The position numbers and the translations under genes are program-made. From Streptomyces fumigatiscleroticus (lineage in GTDB: Bacteria; Actinomycetota; Actinomycetes; Streptomycetales; Streptomycetaceae), in contig NZ_BMQF01000017.1 of NCBI RefSeq assembly GCF_014647975.1, forward strand, positions 1 to 64,000: 64,000 nt of DNA, given 5' to 3'. Numbering within the stretch: position 1 is the stretch's first letter; each line of letters starts with the position of its first letter. The notes below the pieces were generated by a model that worked only from the letters and a program-made list of their open reading frames with translations, had not been told where the DNA came from and made no database searches. Positions 53,988 through 63,528 of the stretch are shown in pieces.

Positions 53988-54866
53988 ATGAGCACGCGGA
54001 TCGTCTTCCTCAAGGGGCACGGCACCGAGAACGACTTCGTCATCGTCCCGGACCCCGACAACTCCGTCGAGCTGTCCCCGGCCGCCGTCGCCGCCCTGTG
54101 CGACCGCCGCGCGGGCATCGGCGGCGACGGCCTGCTGCACGTGGTGCGCTCCGCCGCCCACCCCGAGGCCCGGCACCTGGCGGCCGAGGCGGAGTGGTTC
54201 ATGGACTACCGCAACGGCGACGGCTCCGTGGCGGAGATGTGCGGCAACGGCGTACGGGTCTTCGCCCGCTACCTCCAGCACGCCGGGCACGCGACGGAGG
54301 GCGACCTCGCGGTCGCCACGCGCGGAGGCGTGAAGACCGTGCACATCGCCAAGGACGGCGACATCACCGTCGGCATGGGCCGCGCCCTGCTCCCCGAGGG
54401 CGACGTCACCGTGAGCGTCGGCGAGCGCAGCTGGCCCGCGCGGAACGTGAACATGGGCAACCCGCACGCGGTCGCCTTCGTGGCCGACCTGGCCCACGCC
54501 GGCGACCTGTTCACCCCGCCGCCGTACCACCCGGCCGCCGCCTACCCGGACGGGGTGAACGTCGAGTTCGTGGCCGACCGGGGCCCCCGGCACGTCGCGA
54601 TGCGCGTCCACGAGCGCGGCGCGGGGGAGACCCGCTCGTGCGGCACGGGCGCGTGCGCCGTCGCCGTGGCAGCCGCCCGCCGCGACGGCGTCGACCCCGC
54701 CGTCACGGGCACCCCGGCGACGTACACCGTGGACCTGCCCGGCGGCACTCTGGTGATCACCGAGCACCCCGACGGCGAGATCGAGATGACCGGCCCCGCG
54801 GTGCTCGTCGCCGAGGGCGAGATCTCCGCCGAGTGGCTGGAGAACGCCGTCCGCCGCAGGGCATGA
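53988..54866 (+). CDS. dapF: Diaminopimelate epimerase DapF
   Basis: The 292-residue enzyme interconverts LL- and meso-diaminopimelate for lysine. The two catalytic cysteines are visible in AEMCGNGVRVFARYL and in GETRSCGTGACAVAVAA. The N-terminus (FLKGHGTENDFV) is the usual substrate-binding start. Streptomyces walls contain LL-diaminopimelate, so the enzyme feeds lysine biosynthesis. A TACGAT hexamer at 53976-53981, 6 nt before the ATG, suggests a leaderless transcript. Confidence 0.95.
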   Translation: MSTRIVFLKGHGTENDFVIVPDPDNSVELSPAAVAALCDRRAGIGGDGLLHVVRSAAHPEARHLAAEAEWFMDYRNGDGSVAEMCGNGVRVFARYLQHAGHATEGDLAVATRGGVKTVHIAKDGDITVGMGRALLPEGDVTVSVGERSWPARNVNMGNPHAVAFVADLAHAGDLFTPPPYHPAAAYPDGVNVEFVADRGPRHVAMRVHERGAGETRSCGTGACAVAVAAARRDGVDPAVTGTPATYTVDLPGGTLVITEHPDGEIEMTGPAVLVAEGEISAEWLENAVRRRA

Positions 54867-55100
54867 CGGCCGTGTCCCGAGGCCGGCGCGGCGCGCCGCA
54901 TGTCACGCAACGCAAAAACGTAAACCTACCGTCCTTCGCTCGAATGGGTGATCCGTTTCACGCTCGGCGAGAGGCGGTCAGCCGTACGTGATGGGCTCGG
55001 TAGCATCAAGCACCGGCCCGGGCGGGGGACCGAAGCCATCCCCTGAGCCGTGTCCGCCCTGGGGCACCCCGTCCGCCGGTCCACGCAGCCGGAGGTGCCC

Positions 55101-57374
55101 ATGAGTGCGGAGGCCACAAATCCTGCGAGTACGGGTCGTGCGACGCCCACCGTCGCCGGGCCGGTGACGCCGACGGCGTCGCGCAGGAGGGCCCGCTCCC
55201 GGCTCGACCTGCGCCGCCTGGGGCGCGCCGCCCTGCTCGGCCCCACCGCGCGCGGCCGGCTGCCCGACGCCATCGGCCATGTCGTCGAGGCGCACCGGGC
55301 CCACCACCCCGACGCCGACCTCGACCCGCTGCGCCGGGCCTATCTGCTGGCCGAGTCCTCGCACCGCGGCCAGATGCGCAAGAGCGGCGAGCCGTACATC
55401 ACGCACCCCCTCGCCGTGACCCTGATCCTCGCCGAACTCGGCGCGGAGACCACGACGCTGACCGCCTCCCTGCTCCACGACACCGTCGAGGACACGGACG
55501 TGACGCTCGCCCAGGTCCGCGAGCAGTTCGGCGAGGAGGTGCGCTACCTGGTCGACGGCGTCACCAAGCTGGAGAAGGTCGACTACGGCGCCGCCGCCGA
55601 GCCCGAGACCTTCCGCAAGATGCTCGTCGCCACCGGCAGCGACGTCCGCGTGATGTCGATCAAACTCGCCGACCGGCTGCACAACATGCGCACCCTCGGC
55701 GTGATGCGCCCCGCGAAGCAGGAGCGCATCGCCAAGGTCACCCGGGACGTCCTCATCCCGCTCGCCGAACGGCTCGGTGTCCAGGCGCTCAAGACCGAAC
55801 TGGAGGACCTCGTCTTCGCGATCCTCCACCCCGAGGAGTACGAGCACACCAGGGAGCTGATCGCCGAGAACGCCGCCCGCGCGGACGACCCGCTCGCCCG
55901 GACCGCCGAAGAGGTGCGCGCGGTGCTGCGCGAGGCCGACATCCCGGCCGATGTCCTCATCCGGCCGCGCCACTTCGTCTCCGTGCACCGCGTGGCGCGC
56001 AAACGCGGCCGCCTGAACGGCACCGACTTCGGCCGTCTGCTGGTGCTGGTCAACGAGGACGCCGACTGCTACGCCGTCCTGGGTGAACTGCACACCTGTA
56101 TGACGCCCGTCGTCTCGGAGTTCAAGGACTTCATCGCCGTCCCGAAGTTCAACCTGTACCAGTCGCTGCACACCGCCGTCGCCCTCCCGGGGAAGAGCGC
56201 GGACACGGCGGGCGGCGCGTCGCCGGCCGGGCAGATCGTCGAAGTCCTCATCCGCACCCACCAGATGCACAAGGTCGCCGAGGCAGGCGTCGTCGCCCTC
56301 GGCAACCCCTACGCCCCCGCGCCCGACGACCCCGCCGACGGCGAACGCGCCGACCCCACCCGGCCCGGCTGGCTCTCCCGCCTCCTGGACTGGCAGCGGG
56401 CCGCGCCCGACCCCGACACCTTCTGGTCCACCCTCCGCGAGGACCTCGCCCAGGACCGGGAGATCACCGTCTTCCGCCCGGACGGCGGCACCCTCGGCCT
56501 GCCCGAGGGCGCCACCTGCGTGGACGCCGCCTACGCGCAGTACGGCGAGGACGCGCACGCCTGTATCGGCGCCCGCGTCAACGGCCGCCTGGCCACCCTG
56601 AGCACCGTCCTGAGGGACGGCGACACGGTCCAGCTCCTCATGGGGCAGGACCCGGCCTCCGAGCCGTCCCGGGAGTGGCTGGAGCACGCGCACACCCCCG
56701 CCGCCCGGATCGCCATCCAGCGGTGGCTCACGGCCCATCCGTCGGACGGCGACTCCCCGGCCGGCGAGGCACCGGCGGACGACGGCAGCACGGCCGGCGG
56801 ACCGGCCGCCCGCACGGCCGGCGGACCGGCCGCCCGCACGGCGCGGGGAACCGCCGTGCGCCTGGTCACCGACGGACCGGCCGCCCGTCCCGCCGCCGAG
56901 GGACGGTCCCCGCGCACCACCGACGCCAGCGTCCTGGCCGACCGGCCCGGAGCGACCGTACGGCTGGCCCGCTGCTGCACGCCCGTACCGCCCGACGAGA
57001 TCACCGGGTTCGCCGTCCGCGGGGGTGTGGTGACCGTGCACCGCGCGGAGTGCGCGGTGGTGACCCGCATGAAGAGCGGGGGACGCCCGGAGGTCGGCGT
57101 GAGCTGGGGCGACACGGCCGAGTGCCGGGTCACGCTGGTCGCTGAATCGTTCGTCCGTCCCCATCTCCTCGCCGATCTCACCGAGGCGATGGCCGTCCAG
57201 GGCGCCGCCATCGTCTCCGCGACCGTCGAACCCCCGACCCAGCAGCGGGTCCGCCACACCTACACCGTCCAGCTCCCGGACGCCGCCCACCTGCCCCCGC
57301 TCATGCGCGCGATGCGCAACGTGGCCGGTGTCTACGACGTGACCCGGGCCAAGCCGCAGACGGCGGGCGCCTGA
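55101..57374 (+). CDS. rshA: RshA: RelA/SpoT homologue
   Basis: The 757-residue protein has an HD-type hydrolase domain (LLHDTVEDTD; DRLHNMRTL), a ppGpp synthetase domain, a TGS domain (ITVFRPDGGTLGLPEGATCV), a zinc-finger-like segment (LARCCTPVPPDEITGFAVRG) and a C-terminal ACT domain. It is the second rel gene of Streptomyces, rshA, distinct from relA. The synthetase motifs are diverged: the charged switch reads EFKD where Rel has RFKD and RelA has EFDD. The linker between TGS and zinc finger has a duplicated GGPAARTA from a 24-bp direct repeat. ATG 55101 has GGAGG 5 nt upstream. A hairpin follows the stop. Confidence 0.9.
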   Translation: MSAEATNPASTGRATPTVAGPVTPTASRRRARSRLDLRRLGRAALLGPTARGRLPDAIGHVVEAHRAHHPDADLDPLRRAYLLAESSHRGQMRKSGEPYITHPLAVTLILAELGAETTTLTASLLHDTVEDTDVTLAQVREQFGEEVRYLVDGVTKLEKVDYGAAAEPETFRKMLVATGSDVRVMSIKLADRLHNMRTLGVMRPAKQERIAKVTRDVLIPLAERLGVQALKTELEDLVFAILHPEEYEHTRELIAENAARADDPLARTAEEVRAVLREADIPADVLIRPRHFVSVHRVARKRGRLNGTDFGRLLVLVNEDADCYAVLGELHTCMTPVVSEFKDFIAVPKFNLYQSLHTAVALPGKSADTAGGASPAGQIVEVLIRTHQMHKVAEAGVVALGNPYAPAPDDPADGERADPTRPGWLSRLLDWQRAAPDPDTFWSTLREDLAQDREITVFRPDGGTLGLPEGATCVDAAYAQYGEDAHACIGARVNGRLATLSTVLRDGDTVQLLMGQDPASEPSREWLEHAHTPAARIAIQRWLTAHPSDGDSPAGEAPADDGSTAGGPAARTAGGPAARTARGTAVRLVTDGPAARPAAEGRSPRTTDASVLADRPGATVRLARCCTPVPPDEITGFAVRGGVVTVHRAECAVVTRMKSGGRPEVGVSWGDTAECRVTLVAESFVRPHLLADLTEAMAVQGAAIVSATVEPPTQQRVRHTYTVQLPDAAHLPPLMRAMRNVAGVYDVTRAKPQTAGA

Positions 57375-57377
57375 GGC

Positions 57378-57397
57378 AGCCGGCGCACGCGCCGGCT
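57378..57397 (+). terminator. Terminator hairpin after rshA
   Basis: AGCCGGCG and CGCCGGCT form an 8-bp stem around CACG, starting 4 nt after the stop. Confidence 0.6.
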
Positions 57398-57471
57398 CCC
57401 GCCGTACCCGTTCGGGTGGATCGGACGCGTGCCGTAGCCGAGCCGCGGGCGCGCGCTGATAGCCGTGGGGC

Positions 57472-58968
57472 ATGCTGCTCACCTCCCGCGTCCGCGGCAC
57501 CCGTCCCACCGCCCCCCGTCGGCCGAGAAGGACGGCGCTGCTCGCCTCGGCCGTCTCCGTCTGCCTCGTCGCGGCGAGCGCCCCGCCGGCCCCGCTGGGC
57601 ATCGGCGACCGCCTCTTCCCGCACCTGGGCAACCCGGGCTACGACGTGGCGTCGTACGACCTGTCCTTCACCTATCCCGGCACCAACGACAAGCCCCTCC
57701 AGGCGGTCACCACCATCGACGCCCGGACCACCGCCGACCTGGACCGGATCAACCTCGACTTCGCCCACGGCAAGGTCGGCTCGGTCGAGGTCGACGGCGA
57801 GCCCGCCTCCTTCGCCACGGCCGGTGAGGACCTGGTGATCACGCCCGGGGAGCCACTGGCCGAGGGCAGCCGGACACGGATCACCGTGCGGCACACCAGC
57901 GACCCCCGCGACACGGCGGGACGGGACGGCGGCTGGCTGCGCACCGCGGACGGCCTCGCCACGGCCAACCAGGCCGACGCCGCCCACCTGGTGTTCCCCT
58001 GCAACGACCACCCTTCTGACAAGGCGTTCTTCACCGTCCGGATCACCGCGCCCGACGGCTACACGGCCGTGGCCAACGGACTGCCGGCCGGCGTGCACCG
58101 GGCCGGCGGGCGCACCACATGGACGTACCGGACGCAGCACCCCATGGCCACCGAACTCGCCCAGGTCTCCGTCGGGCGCTCCGCGGTGCCGCGCCGTACC
58201 GGCCCGCACGGACTGCCCCTGAGGGACGTCGTGCCGGCGAAGCACCGCGCGGCGCTCGAACCGTGGCTGAGGAAGACCCCCGCCCAGATCGCCTGGATGG
58301 AGGGCAAGGTCGGCCCCTACCCCTTCGAGACGTACGGGCTGCTCATGGTCGACACCGCCACCGGCTTCGAGCTGGAGACGCAGACCCTGTCGCTCTTCGA
58401 GAAGGGACTCTTCACCGAGCCCGCCTACCCCCGCTGGTACGTCGAGTCGATCATGGTGCACGAGCTGTCCCACCAGTGGTTCGGCGACAGCGTCAGCCCG
58501 CGCACCTGGTCCGATCTGTGGCTCAACGAGGGGCATGCCACCTGGTACCAGATCCTGTACGCCGAGGAGAAGGGCGGCCGGCCCCTGGAGAAGCACATGA
58601 AGGCCGCCTACGGCGTCTCCGACCGCTGGCGCGCCACCGGCGGGCCGCCCGCGGCCCCCAAGGTGCCCAAGCCCGGGAACAAGGTCGGCATCTTCCGGCC
58701 CAGCGTCTACGACGGTGCCGCGCTCGCGCTGTACGCCCTGCGCCAGAAGATCGGCCGCCCGGCCTTCGAGCGGCTGGAACGCGCGTGGGTGAGCCTGTAC
58801 CGGGACGGCACGGCGACCACCGACGACTTCGTCCGGCTCGCCTCCCAGATCTCCGGGCGTGACCTGAGCGGCTTCTTCCATGGCTGGCTCTACGGTGCGA
58901 AGACCCCGCCGATGCCCGGCCACCCGGACTGGAAGCCGGTGCGGGCCGGCCGCGGACCCGCGAAATAA
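57472..58968 (+). CDS. M1 family metallopeptidase, secreted
   Basis: The 498-residue protein has a signal peptide (about 1-42, RTALLASAVSVCLVAASAPP after an Arg-rich start), an N-terminal beta domain (about 45-210), and a gluzincin catalytic domain with HELSHQWFGD and the third zinc ligand in NEGHATW 19 residues on. The aminopeptidase substrate loop normally reads GAMEN; here the segment is FELETQT, so N-terminal exopeptidase specificity is uncertain. It lacks the large C-terminal domain of PepN. It probably trims extracellular peptides. The Arg-rich n-region could allow Tat export, but no clean SRRxFL motif is visible. Confidence 0.86.
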   Translation: MLLTSRVRGTRPTAPRRPRRTALLASAVSVCLVAASAPPAPLGIGDRLFPHLGNPGYDVASYDLSFTYPGTNDKPLQAVTTIDARTTADLDRINLDFAHGKVGSVEVDGEPASFATAGEDLVITPGEPLAEGSRTRITVRHTSDPRDTAGRDGGWLRTADGLATANQADAAHLVFPCNDHPSDKAFFTVRITAPDGYTAVANGLPAGVHRAGGRTTWTYRTQHPMATELAQVSVGRSAVPRRTGPHGLPLRDVVPAKHRAALEPWLRKTPAQIAWMEGKVGPYPFETYGLLMVDTATGFELETQTLSLFEKGLFTEPAYPRWYVESIMVHELSHQWFGDSVSPRTWSDLWLNEGHATWYQILYAEEKGGRPLEKHMKAAYGVSDRWRATGGPPAAPKVPKPGNKVGIFRPSVYDGAALALYALRQKIGRPAFERLERAWVSLYRDGTATTDDFVRLASQISGRDLSGFFHGWLYGAKTPPMPGHPDWKPVRAGRGPAK

Positions 58969-59102
58969 GCCGGTGACGAGACGGCCCGTGCCGTGCGACC
59001 ATCTTCGGGTCGGCGCGGCACGGGACACGGGAATCTCCCGGGGTACCCGTGCGTTGTCCACTGTGACCGCCGAACCGGCATTCCCGACGACGTAAGGATC
59101 CA

Positions 59103-60593
59103 ATGACCTCCTCTTCTTCCCCTTCCCAGGACACCAAGCGCCTCGCGCACGCCTATCCCGAGGGTCTTCGGGCCGATGCCCTGATGGAAGAGGACGTCGC
59201 CTGGAGCAACGAGATCGACGGAGAGTGGGACGGCGACCAGTTCGACCGCTCCGACCGCGCGGCTCTGCGCCGGGTGGCGGGCCTGTCCACCGAGCTCGAG
59301 GACGTCACCGAGGTCGAGTACCGCCAGCTCCGCCTGGAGCGCGTGGTCCTCGTCGGCGTCTGGACCTCGGGCACCGCGCGGGACGCGGAGAACTCCCTCG
59401 CCGAGCTCGCCGCCCTCGCGGAGACCGCGGGCGCGCTCGTGCTCGACGGTGTGATCCAGCGCCGAAGCGAGCCCGACGCGGCGACCTACATCGGTTCCGG
59501 CAAGGCCATCGAGCTGCGTGACATCGTCCTCGAGACGGGCGCGGACACCGTCATCTGCGACGGTGAGCTCAGCCCGGGCCAGCTGATCCACCTCGAAGAC
59601 GTCGTCAAGGTCAAGGTCATCGACCGTACGGCCCTGATCCTGGACATCTTCGCCCAGCACGCCAAGTCCCGGGAGGGCAAGGCGCAGGTGGCACTGGCGC
59701 AGATGCAGTACATGCTGCCGAGGCTGCGCGGCTGGGGTCAGTCGCTGTCCCGGCAGATGGGTGGTGGCCGCGGCGGCCTCGCCACGCGCGGTCCCGGTGA
59801 GACCAAGATCGAGACGGACCGGCGCCGGATCCGCGAGAAGATGGCGAAGATGCGCCGGGAGATCGCGGACATGAAGACCGGCCGCGACATCAAGCGCCAG
59901 GAGCGCCGCCGCAACAAGGTGCCGTCCGTGGCCATCGCGGGCTACACCAACGCCGGCAAGTCCTCGCTGCTCAACCGCCTCACGGGCGCGGGTGTCCTGG
60001 TCGAGAACGCCCTGTTCGCGACCCTCGACCCGACCGTGCGCCGGGCCGAGACCCCGAGCGGGCGGTTGTACACGCTGGTGGACACCGTCGGCTTCGTCCG
60101 GCATCTGCCGCACCACCTGGTCGAGGCGTTCCGCTCCACCATGGAGGAGGTCGGCGACTCCGACCTGATCCTGCACGTGGTGGACGGTTCGCACCCGAAC
60201 CCGGAGGAGCAGCTGGCCGCCGTGCGCGAGGTGGTCCGGGACGTCGGCGCCACCGATGTCACCGAGATCGTCGTGATCAACAAGGCCGACCTGGCCGACC
60301 CGCTCGTGCTCCAGCGGCTGCTGCGGGTCGAGAAGCGCTCCATCGCGGTCTCGGCGCGCACCGGCGAGGGCATCGACGAGCTGCTCGCGCTGATCGACGA
60401 CAAGCTGCCGCGCCCGTCGGTCGAGATCCAGGCGCTGGTGCCGTACACCCACGGCAAGCTGGTCGCCCGCGCCCACGACGAGGGCGAGGTGATCTCCGAG
60501 GAGCACACCGCGGAGGGCACCCTGCTCAAGGTCCGGGTGCACGAGGAACTGGCGGCGGACCTCACGCCGTACGTTCCGGCGACGGTCGCCTGA
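59103..60593 (+). CDS. hflX: GTPase HflX
   Basis: The 496-residue GTPase has an N-terminal HflX domain (about 70-190; GSGKAIEL, GELSPGQLIHLEDV), a coiled-coil linker (GRGGLATRGPGETKIETDRR), and a G domain with GYTNAGKSS (G1), DTVGFVRHLP (G3) and NKAD (G4). HflX splits stalled ribosomes after heat stress in other bacteria. It has an acidic N-terminal extension of about 60 residues. ATG 59103 follows AAGGATCC. A strong terminator ends the unit. Confidence 0.93.
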   Translation: MTSSSSPSQDTKRLAHAYPEGLRADALMEEDVAWSNEIDGEWDGDQFDRSDRAALRRVAGLSTELEDVTEVEYRQLRLERVVLVGVWTSGTARDAENSLAELAALAETAGALVLDGVIQRRSEPDAATYIGSGKAIELRDIVLETGADTVICDGELSPGQLIHLEDVVKVKVIDRTALILDIFAQHAKSREGKAQVALAQMQYMLPRLRGWGQSLSRQMGGGRGGLATRGPGETKIETDRRRIREKMAKMRREIADMKTGRDIKRQERRRNKVPSVAIAGYTNAGKSSLLNRLTGAGVLVENALFATLDPTVRRAETPSGRLYTLVDTVGFVRHLPHHLVEAFRSTMEEVGDSDLILHVVDGSHPNPEEQLAAVREVVRDVGATDVTEIVVINKADLADPLVLQRLLRVEKRSIAVSARTGEGIDELLALIDDKLPRPSVEIQALVPYTHGKLVARAHDEGEVISEEHTAEGTLLKVRVHEELAADLTPYVPATVA

Positions 60594-60616
60594 CGGCGAC
60601 ACGACCCGCAGTGCGC

Positions 60617-60649
60617 AAGGCCCGCTCCCTGCACCAGGGAGCGGGCCTT
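60617..60649. terminator. Strong terminator between hflX and the protease genes
   Basis: AAGGCCCGCTCCCT pairs perfectly with AGGGAGCGGGCCTT over 14 bp around GCACC. It lies 24 nt after hflX and 15 nt before the convergent protease stop, so it can serve both. Confidence 0.85.
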
Positions 60650-60663
60650 CGGTGTGCGTGGGG

Positions 60664-61872
60664 TCACTGACCGCCGTAGGTCCGGCTCATGTTCTCGTAG
60701 AGCGACTCCGCCTCCCGGCCCAGCTGCGGGCCGGCCAGCCAGGTGTGGTCGACCGGGCCGATCGACGTGTTCGACACCAGCTTGGTCTCGCCGTCCACCA
60801 CCCGGAACCAGCCGCCGCCGGAGGAACCGCCGGTCATGGTGCAGCCGATGCGGTACATCGTCGGCAGGGTGGTGCTCAGCGACAGCCGGCCGGGCCGGTC
60901 GAGGCACTTGAACATCTTCAGCCCGTTGTACGGCGCCACCGCCGGGTAGCCCCAGGCACCCATCTGCGTGACCTCGGTCGCCGACGGGGCGGAGAAGTCG
61001 ATGTCCAGCGCGGCGCCGACCGTCTCCTCCAGGGACTTCGAGCCCTGCTCCGGCTGCACGTGCAGCACCGCGTAGTCGTACGCGGCCCCGGCGCCGCCGG
61101 TCTCCGAGCCGCCCTTGATCCACTCGTTGGACGTCGAGGCCCAGTCCGCCCACCAGCCGCCGTAGGGGGCGAGCTCGGTCGCGGTGGCGTCGCCCAGCTC
61201 CGTCTCGGACTTGCCGAGGTCGTTGTAGGCCGGAACGAAGACGATGTTGCGGTACCAGCCGCCGCCGGAACCGGCGTGCACGCAGTGGCCCGCAGTCCAC
61301 ACCAGGTTCGACTTGCCCGGGTGGTTCACGTCCTTGACGACCGTGCCCGAGCAGACCATCGAGCCCTCGGGGGAGTCGAAGAACACCTTGCCGACCGGGG
61401 CCGCGTTGTCGTGGTAGGGCGTCTTCTCGGCCGTGGCCTCGACCGGCTCCGGCTCGGGGTCGCTGACGCCCTGGTCGGCCGCCGCGTCCTGGGTCGTGAC
61501 CGTCTTGTCGGCCTCCTCGGCGTCCTTCATCCGGTCGGGCTTCCACAGGCCCTCGATCACCGGGTTGACGAAGTCCTTGGCCTCACTGAGCCACTTGTCC
61601 TTGTCCCAGTCCTTCCAGCCGCCGTCCGCCCACTTGTCGACGTCGATGCCGTGCTCCTTGAGCCGGTCCGCGATGTCGGAGGGGATGCGGACCTCGCCGT
61701 CGCCGGTGCCGGCGGTCGAGGAGGCGCTGGTGTCCGGCTTCTCGCTCGCCGTGTCCTCGTCGGAACCGCCGCAGGCGGTCGCGGTGAGCGCCAGCGCCGC
61801 GACGAGCCCCGCGGCGGCGAGAACCGAGTGCCGCCCGCGCCTGGGCGCGGCGGACGTACGTATGGAACGCAT
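60664..61872 (-). CDS. Secreted serine protease-like lipoprotein A
   Basis: The 402-residue protein has a lipoprotein signal with lipobox TATAC (Cys34), a helical Trp/Lys/Asp-rich segment (about 60-120; DIADRLKEHGIDVDKWADGG), and a chymotrypsin-fold domain: His in WTAGHCVHAG, Asp in YDYAVLHV and Ser in TMTGGSSGGG. It should be tethered outside the membrane. A close paralogue lies 123 nt upstream on the same strand, with the same start MRSIR and layout. ATG 61872 fits the signal peptide. The pair arose by tandem duplication and then diverged. The substrate is unknown. Confidence 0.86.
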   Translation of the reverse strand: MRSIRTSAAPRRGRHSVLAAAGLVAALALTATACGGSDEDTASEKPDTSASSTAGTGDGEVRIPSDIADRLKEHGIDVDKWADGGWKDWDKDKWLSEAKDFVNPVIEGLWKPDRMKDAEEADKTVTTQDAAADQGVSDPEPEPVEATAEKTPYHDNAAPVGKVFFDSPEGSMVCSGTVVKDVNHPGKSNLVWTAGHCVHAGSGGGWYRNIVFVPAYNDLGKSETELGDATATELAPYGGWWADWASTSNEWIKGGSETGGAGAAYDYAVLHVQPEQGSKSLEETVGAALDIDFSAPSATEVTQMGAWGYPAVAPYNGLKMFKCLDRPGRLSLSTTLPTMYRIGCTMTGGSSGGGWFRVVDGETKLVSNTSIGPVDHTWLAGPQLGREAESLYENMSRTYGGQ

Positions 61873-61995
61873 GGTGCGATGACCCCCGTCAGTAACTGTG
61901 ATGGTGATGCGTGTGCGTGTCATGTCATTGCCGTCCCGGCCGCAGGGCCCGCGGTGGTGAAGCGCCGCAGGCCTCGTCGCGGCCGTACGGCTGCC

Positions 61996-63219
61996 TCACT
62001 GCCCGGCGAACTTCTCGCTCACCGCGTCGTAGACACCCTTGGCGACCTCGCCCAGCCGCGGGCCGGCCAGCCAGCCCGCCGTCACCGGGCCGATCGAGGT
62101 GTTGGACACGAGCGCCGGCTTTCCGTCGGACCCCGTGGCGACCCAGCCGCCGCCGGAGGAGCCGCCGGTCATGGTGCAGCCGATGCGGTACATCGTCGGG
62201 TCGGAAGCGGTGATCGACAGCCGGCCCGGCTTGTCCTGGCACCGGTAGAGCAGCTGTCCGTCGAACGGCGCCGCGGCCGGGTAGCCGATCGCCGTGACGC
62301 TGTCCACCTTCGGCACGGCGGGCGCGTCGAAGTCCACCGGCAGCGCCGAACCGACCGTCTCCTCGAGCGACTTGCCGTCGCCGCCCTTCTCCGGCGTCAC
62401 ATGGATGACGGCGAAGTCGTACGAGGCGCCGTCGCCGCCCGTCGCGCCGCCCTGCTCGATCCACTGGTCCGAGGTCTGCGCCCAGTCGCCCCACCACACA
62501 CCGTAGGGAGCGACCTCCTGCTCGCTCGCGTTCTGGAGCTCCTCGGCTGACTCGCCCGCGTCGTTGTACGACGGCACGAACGCGATGTTGCGGTACCAGC
62601 CGCCCTTCTTGCCCGCGTGCACGCAGTGGCCGGCCGTCCACACCAGATTGGACTTGCCCGGGTTGGCCGGGTCCTCCACGACCGTCGCCGAGCAGACCAT
62701 CGTGCCCTCGGGGGAGTCGAAGAACACCTTGCCCGCCGTCGGGGCGTCGGCGTGGTACGGGGCCGGCACGGCCTGTGCGTCCACCGGCTCCGGCGTCGGG
62801 TCGGTGACGCCCTGGTCACCGGAGAGGTCGTTGTCGTCGACGCTCTTGTCCGGGTCCTCGGCGTCCCGCATCCGGTCCGGGTCCCACAGGTCCTCGATGA
62901 TCGGGTTGATGTACTCGTCGGCCTCGCGCAGCCAGTCGTCCTTGTCCCAGTTCCTCCAGGCGCCGCTCTTCCACTTGTCGATGTCGATCCCGTGCTCTTT
63001 GAGCTTGTCCTTGATGTCGTCCGGGATCTTGATCTTGCCGTCCTCCGCGGCCGACCCGGAGGCCGCCACCTGGCCCTCCGCATCGGCGTCGCCCGGATCG
63101 CAGGCGGTCGCGGTCAGCGCGAGCGCCGCGGCCAGAGCGAGGGCGGCGGGCCCGGGGGGAATTCTGCGGCGTGCGCCCCTTCGTGGGCGCACGGTCGACG
63201 ACGGACGTATGGAACGCAT
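61996..63219 (-). CDS. Secreted serine protease-like lipoprotein B
   Basis: The 407-residue paralogue of lipoprotein A has the lipobox TATAC (Cys40) after an Arg-rich n-region, the same helical KEHGIDIDKWKSGAWRNWDK segment, and the catalytic positions His (TAGHCVHAG), Asp (SYDFAVIHV) and Ser (TMTGGSSGGG). It shares PYHADAPTAGKVFFDSPEGT with lipoprotein A apart from a few changes. ATG 63219 has GGGGGAG upstream. It is upstream of lipoprotein A and possibly cotranscribed, although the 123-nt gap could hold a promoter. Both may act together in wall or matrix processing; that is inference. Confidence 0.86.
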   Translation of the reverse strand: MRSIRPSSTVRPRRGARRRIPPGPAALALAAALALTATACDPGDADAEGQVAASGSAAEDGKIKIPDDIKDKLKEHGIDIDKWKSGAWRNWDKDDWLREADEYINPIIEDLWDPDRMRDAEDPDKSVDDNDLSGDQGVTDPTPEPVDAQAVPAPYHADAPTAGKVFFDSPEGTMVCSATVVEDPANPGKSNLVWTAGHCVHAGKKGGWYRNIAFVPSYNDAGESAEELQNASEQEVAPYGVWWGDWAQTSDQWIEQGGATGGDGASYDFAVIHVTPEKGGDGKSLEETVGSALPVDFDAPAVPKVDSVTAIGYPAAAPFDGQLLYRCQDKPGRLSITASDPTMYRIGCTMTGGSSGGGWVATGSDGKPALVSNTSIGPVTAGWLAGPRLGEVAKGVYDAVSEKFAGQ

Positions 63220-63528
63220 GGTGCTCGACTCCCCCTGGAATGGCGAACGTGGTGCTCGAGGCCGTGACTTCATGCTGATCTCAGGACGAGTTCATGCCGG
63301 GCTCACGGCGTTGCGGAACGGCCTCACACACTATGCGCTCGCTGTGGGTGACTTCTGGCGAACCGGCAACGGTTCCGTCACAGCATTGATCTTGAGGCAA
63401 CCCGTAACCCGGTGAGCGGTCGGGGGTTGGTAACGGTGGGGGGCCTGCTGTCCGTGTGCGGTCCCCTGTGCCGATGGGGAGACGGGACGCCGGTTCGCCG
63501 CCCCGGGACAGCGGAAGGACAGGGAGCC
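63220..63528. promoter_or_regulatory. Divergent intergenic region protease B / aminotransferase
   Basis: These 309 nt must hold promoters for both neighbours. I find no clear iron box or other operator and no confident -35/-10 pair. A ribosome binding site AGGGAG precedes GTG 63529. Confidence 0.35.
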
